Positions 19,417 to 21,625 of a stretch of DNA of 21,625 nt are shown here, in pieces; within the stretch, counting starts at the first letter, position 1, and each line of letters starts with the position of its first letter. The DNA comes from Fomitopsis serialis (lineage: Eukaryota; Basidiomycota; Agaricomycetes; Polyporales; Fomitopsidaceae). The stretch covers positions 1-21,625 of the forward strand of contig NW_025955540.1 of the NCBI RefSeq assembly GCF_022376445.1, in the 5' to 3' direction. The notes below the pieces were generated by a model. It made no database searches and was not told where the DNA came from. It saw nothing but the letters and a program-made list of their open reading frames with translations. The position numbers were made by a program, and so were the translations under genes.

Positions 19417-20690
19417 TCAGAAGATGAATGAGTCGCCATCAGGGTTGCTCCCATTCCCTTCGCCCGACTTGTCTGTGCGCACTTTCTTGGCCCAGCGTAA
19501 GCCGCATGCGTTGCAAAGGGTCTTAGGTCCCCCAGGACCCTGAAACGACACGCATGATCAGTTCCCACATAACAGTCACGCGTGTATAAGACGAACCTTG
19601 CGCCATTCTGGCGAGTCCGTGCGACCACAAGTCTGGCAGACGTGGTGCTCTGGTGCGGTGAACGGCCGTTTGGCCTAGAAAGGCTCAAGGCAACGTTCAG
19701 ACATTGTGGAACGTCACAGTGCATACCTTCTTTCTGGATCCATTTGGATCCGTACCGTCGTCGTCTGCGTCGTCTTGCACTTGACTGTCTAGGCTAGTGT
19801 TACCAACTGGGGTGTCACCGTAGCCGCTATAGTAGCCGTTTTCGGTGCGTTGAGCGACCTGCTGCGTGAACCGACTGCCAGGGGAAGTCGACGAGGGCGC
19901 GGGGGAGGATGATGGATACATCACGTTCAAAGCTTTGGCCTGTGCGCGAAGATGAGTGACGCGCTGTTCTAGCCGTTCGTTCTCCATCTTGAGCTCCAGG
20001 AACGTGTTCACCCTGTGGACGGATTCAGTGACAGCTACTGACCCGCTGTACGCAGATACTCACATTGCAGTGTTCCGGCTTGGGTAGGGCTTGGCCGCAG
20101 CGAAGAAGCACCTGAACTCGCCCGAGTCGGAGAAGTAATGCGGTTTGCCGGTAATTTCGAAGAGCACCTCGCGAGGACGCGATGAATAGTCGCTTGCCAT
20201 GTAGAACTCGTTCTTGCATTGCAGACGCGCATAGGCGAGGAGCGAACTCTTCGTCTGCATGCTCTCCTGGAACTGACTGCGGAAGCTGGAGCGGTCGTCG
20301 ACTGATACATGCAACAGGTCAGACGCGACGGTCGTGGGTTCGCATATACAACTAACCGTTCATAAGGTCCGCAATGTCACCGTCTACCAACTCCTCGTCC
20401 TTCCATCCGAGTAGTTCTTCTACCGCCGCACCACAATACCAGACCTTGCAGGTGGGCGACAGGACGAGAACAATCGCCTCGCGTAGCTCCGTAACCAGCA
20501 GGTCTGCCCACCGTTTCCGCCTCGTAAACTCAAATCCCTGGCCTTCTCGCGGCTTCGCGCTGGAGTTCGAGTGCGTGTTTGCATTCGCGTTCGCATCGCG
20601 GTTGGACGCGGTCAAGTCGCGGTTGGACGAGCTGGGCGTGCTACTGGAGGATGTGATGGCATGCTGGGGCATGGCCTCCGCGAGTGACAT
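19417..20690 (-). CDS. wc-2: White collar 2: PAS/GATA zinc-finger factor of blue-light response
   Basis: DNA-binding partner of the blue-light photoreceptor WC-1; together they form the nuclear white collar complex that switches on light-induced genes, including mushroom development. Exons: 20690-20357, 20301-20064, 20012-19727, 19674-19597, 19539-19417; 352 aa. A Ser/Asn-rich N-terminus ([11 protein letters not shown]) leads to one PAS domain at about residues 57-185 ([20 protein letters not shown], then [11 protein letters not shown]). It lacks the LOV flavin cysteine motif, as expected of WC-2. A coiled coil follows at about 191-220 ([14 protein letters not shown]). The GATA finger has Cys299, Cys302, Cys321 and Cys324, a C-X2-C-X18-C-X2-C finger reading [20 protein letters not shown], then [10 protein letters not shown]. 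The 18-residue loop is the white-collar type and an intron splits the finger after WRK. All residues needed are present. No WC-1 gene lies in the window. Confidence 0.95.
20596..20629. repeat. 13-bp direct repeat in the WC-2 N-terminal coding region
   Basis: TCGCGGTTGGACG occurs at 20596-20608 and 20617-20629 with a 21-bp period. On the coding strand it gives two SNRD tetrapeptides beside an ANANAN run. This is low-complexity expansion of a disordered N-terminus. Confidence 0.8.
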
Positions 20691-21625
20691 GGTGGGGTGT
20701 TGTGAAGAGAGTGCGAACGGGTTGCATGGACATCTTGAATAGGACGAAGACAGAGTTATGTCAAGGCTTTACGGCTTTACGAAAAAGTGCGACAGAAACG
20801 GGACCAGCTGTGGCGGGGGCGCTTAACCTTCCTGTACTTCCACTTGCCTGATTGGGCGACAGTATGTAGCGCGTGCTGCCATTGGCTCATCAGGCACCTC
20901 GCCATTTGAATCGCGACGCAGAAAATGGACACAACGTATCTTTGACTTAGGGGAGACGGCATCGCAGCTCGGGGACATGGCTGCATGTCGGGTGCTGTTG
21001 CGGCTCGAGCACTGTACCAGGGCATATGTAAATGGAGCATCAGGATTAGACGTTACGTCTACGAGGTTAAGTGGCAGTTTGCATCTCACTTTGTACATAA
21101 AAGTCGAGATGCCCGCAGCAGACTAGGTTCCATGGATTGAGCTCAGGCTCAGGCTCGATGGAGACTCCGAGCCCAGCGGGCGGGGGGTTCCATAGCAGTC
21201 GATATTACATGATATTAGCACACAGTTCCTCCTGTCTGTGCCGTAACACTCCTGAGATTGACAGGATCATTTATCGGTAATGAGTTACCCTGCGATCGTT
21301 GAACATTGCTGCCAAGCGGCGAGGCTCCACACTAGACACGCGTTGCGATATCCTAGCCTAGAGGGGACAAATACAAATGTCTCCTGTGACCAGTATATGT
21401 ACCTCGACGTCGAGGGCGTGTACTGTAGTCACTAACGGAAGATTGTGCCAAGGGATGCATGGCTCCCCGGGGTCGAGATCAATGTTAGTTGTACGTGCTC
21501 AAGGTACGGCGAGATGGTACACTTCCAGGACCATATCATTCCTTGTCGGTGGAAGGCTCCGATCGATAGGTGCAGTCGAACCACATCGAAGGTTAGACTG
21601 TAACGGCACAGGGACAGCAACTGAT
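20691..21625. other. WC-2 upstream region, no supported gene
   Basis: Promoter side of WC-2 and further spacer to the window edge. A CCAAT box on the minus strand (20885-20881) lies about 190 bp before the ATG. GGTTCCAT occurs near 21126 and 21187 on either side of a short GCTCAG run. A small hairpin GGTAA-TGAG-TTACC lies at 21276-21289. No open frame has a family signature. Confidence 0.5.
20881..20885 (-). promoter_or_regulatory. CCAAT box upstream of WC-2
   Basis: Reads CCAAT on the WC-2 coding strand about 190 bp before its start codon, a usual position for the HAP complex in fungi. A five-base match alone is weak evidence. Confidence 0.3.

Noticed and set aside
18940..19431. 163-codon frame as a protein-coding gene
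   Set aside because: No ATG at its 5' end, no motif, and it overlaps the WC-2 coding exon; listed only as a finding.

Overview
The window looks like nuclear DNA of a basidiomycete mushroom-forming fungus (Agaricomycetes; the order cannot be fixed from the sequence). The evidence is intron density and size: I could place 36 introns of 47-77 bp, nearly all GT..AG and many with a CTNA-type branch site. Gene content also fits: a WC-2 type GATA/PAS factor, a secreted pepsin-like protease, and a multi-pass membrane protein of a kind abundant in mushrooms. All gene models were assembled by hand. Six of them close exactly to a multiple of three with no internal stop.

Layout from left to right. 1-1914: no supported gene. 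1915-3895 (-): FAD-dependent monooxygenase, 11 exons, 485 aa. 3896-5488: promoter and intergenic DNA with an unusual near-palindrome. 5489-6545 (-): wreck of an aldo/keto reductase. 6546-7671: spacer with a 21-bp tandem duplication and a TGAGTCA inverted repeat. 7672-9517 (-): isovaleryl-CoA dehydrogenase, 10 exons, 425 aa. 9518-10749: spacer. 10750-11553 (-): hotdog acyl-CoA thioesterase, 5 exons, 186 aa. 11554-12432: spacer with an exon-like fragment. 12433-12923 (+): GNAT acetyltransferase remnant with two internal deletions. 12924-14668: spacer with a perfect GC-rich hairpin. 14766-16364 (+): secreted aspartic protease, 6 exons, 441 aa. 16365-17627: spacer. 17672-18932 (+): seven-helix membrane protein, 5 exons, 341 aa. 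19417-20690 (-): WC-2, 5 exons, 352 aa. 20691-21625: WC-2 upstream region.

The genes do not form an obvious single pathway. The closest functional pair is isovaleryl-CoA dehydrogenase (mitochondrial leucine breakdown) and the thioesterase, which lie in tandem on the minus strand and both act on acyl-CoA. The monooxygenase and the dead aldo/keto reductase are both oxidoreductases on the same strand and may be the remains of a small catabolic or specialised-metabolism group; that is inference. WC-2 is the partner of the blue-light receptor WC-1, which is not in this window. I found no tRNA, rRNA, CRISPR, intact transposon or telomeric repeat, and no convincing undescribed system. The points most worth checking are the two pseudogenes, four stop-free introns whose lengths are multiples of three, and several palindromic elements in the spacers.
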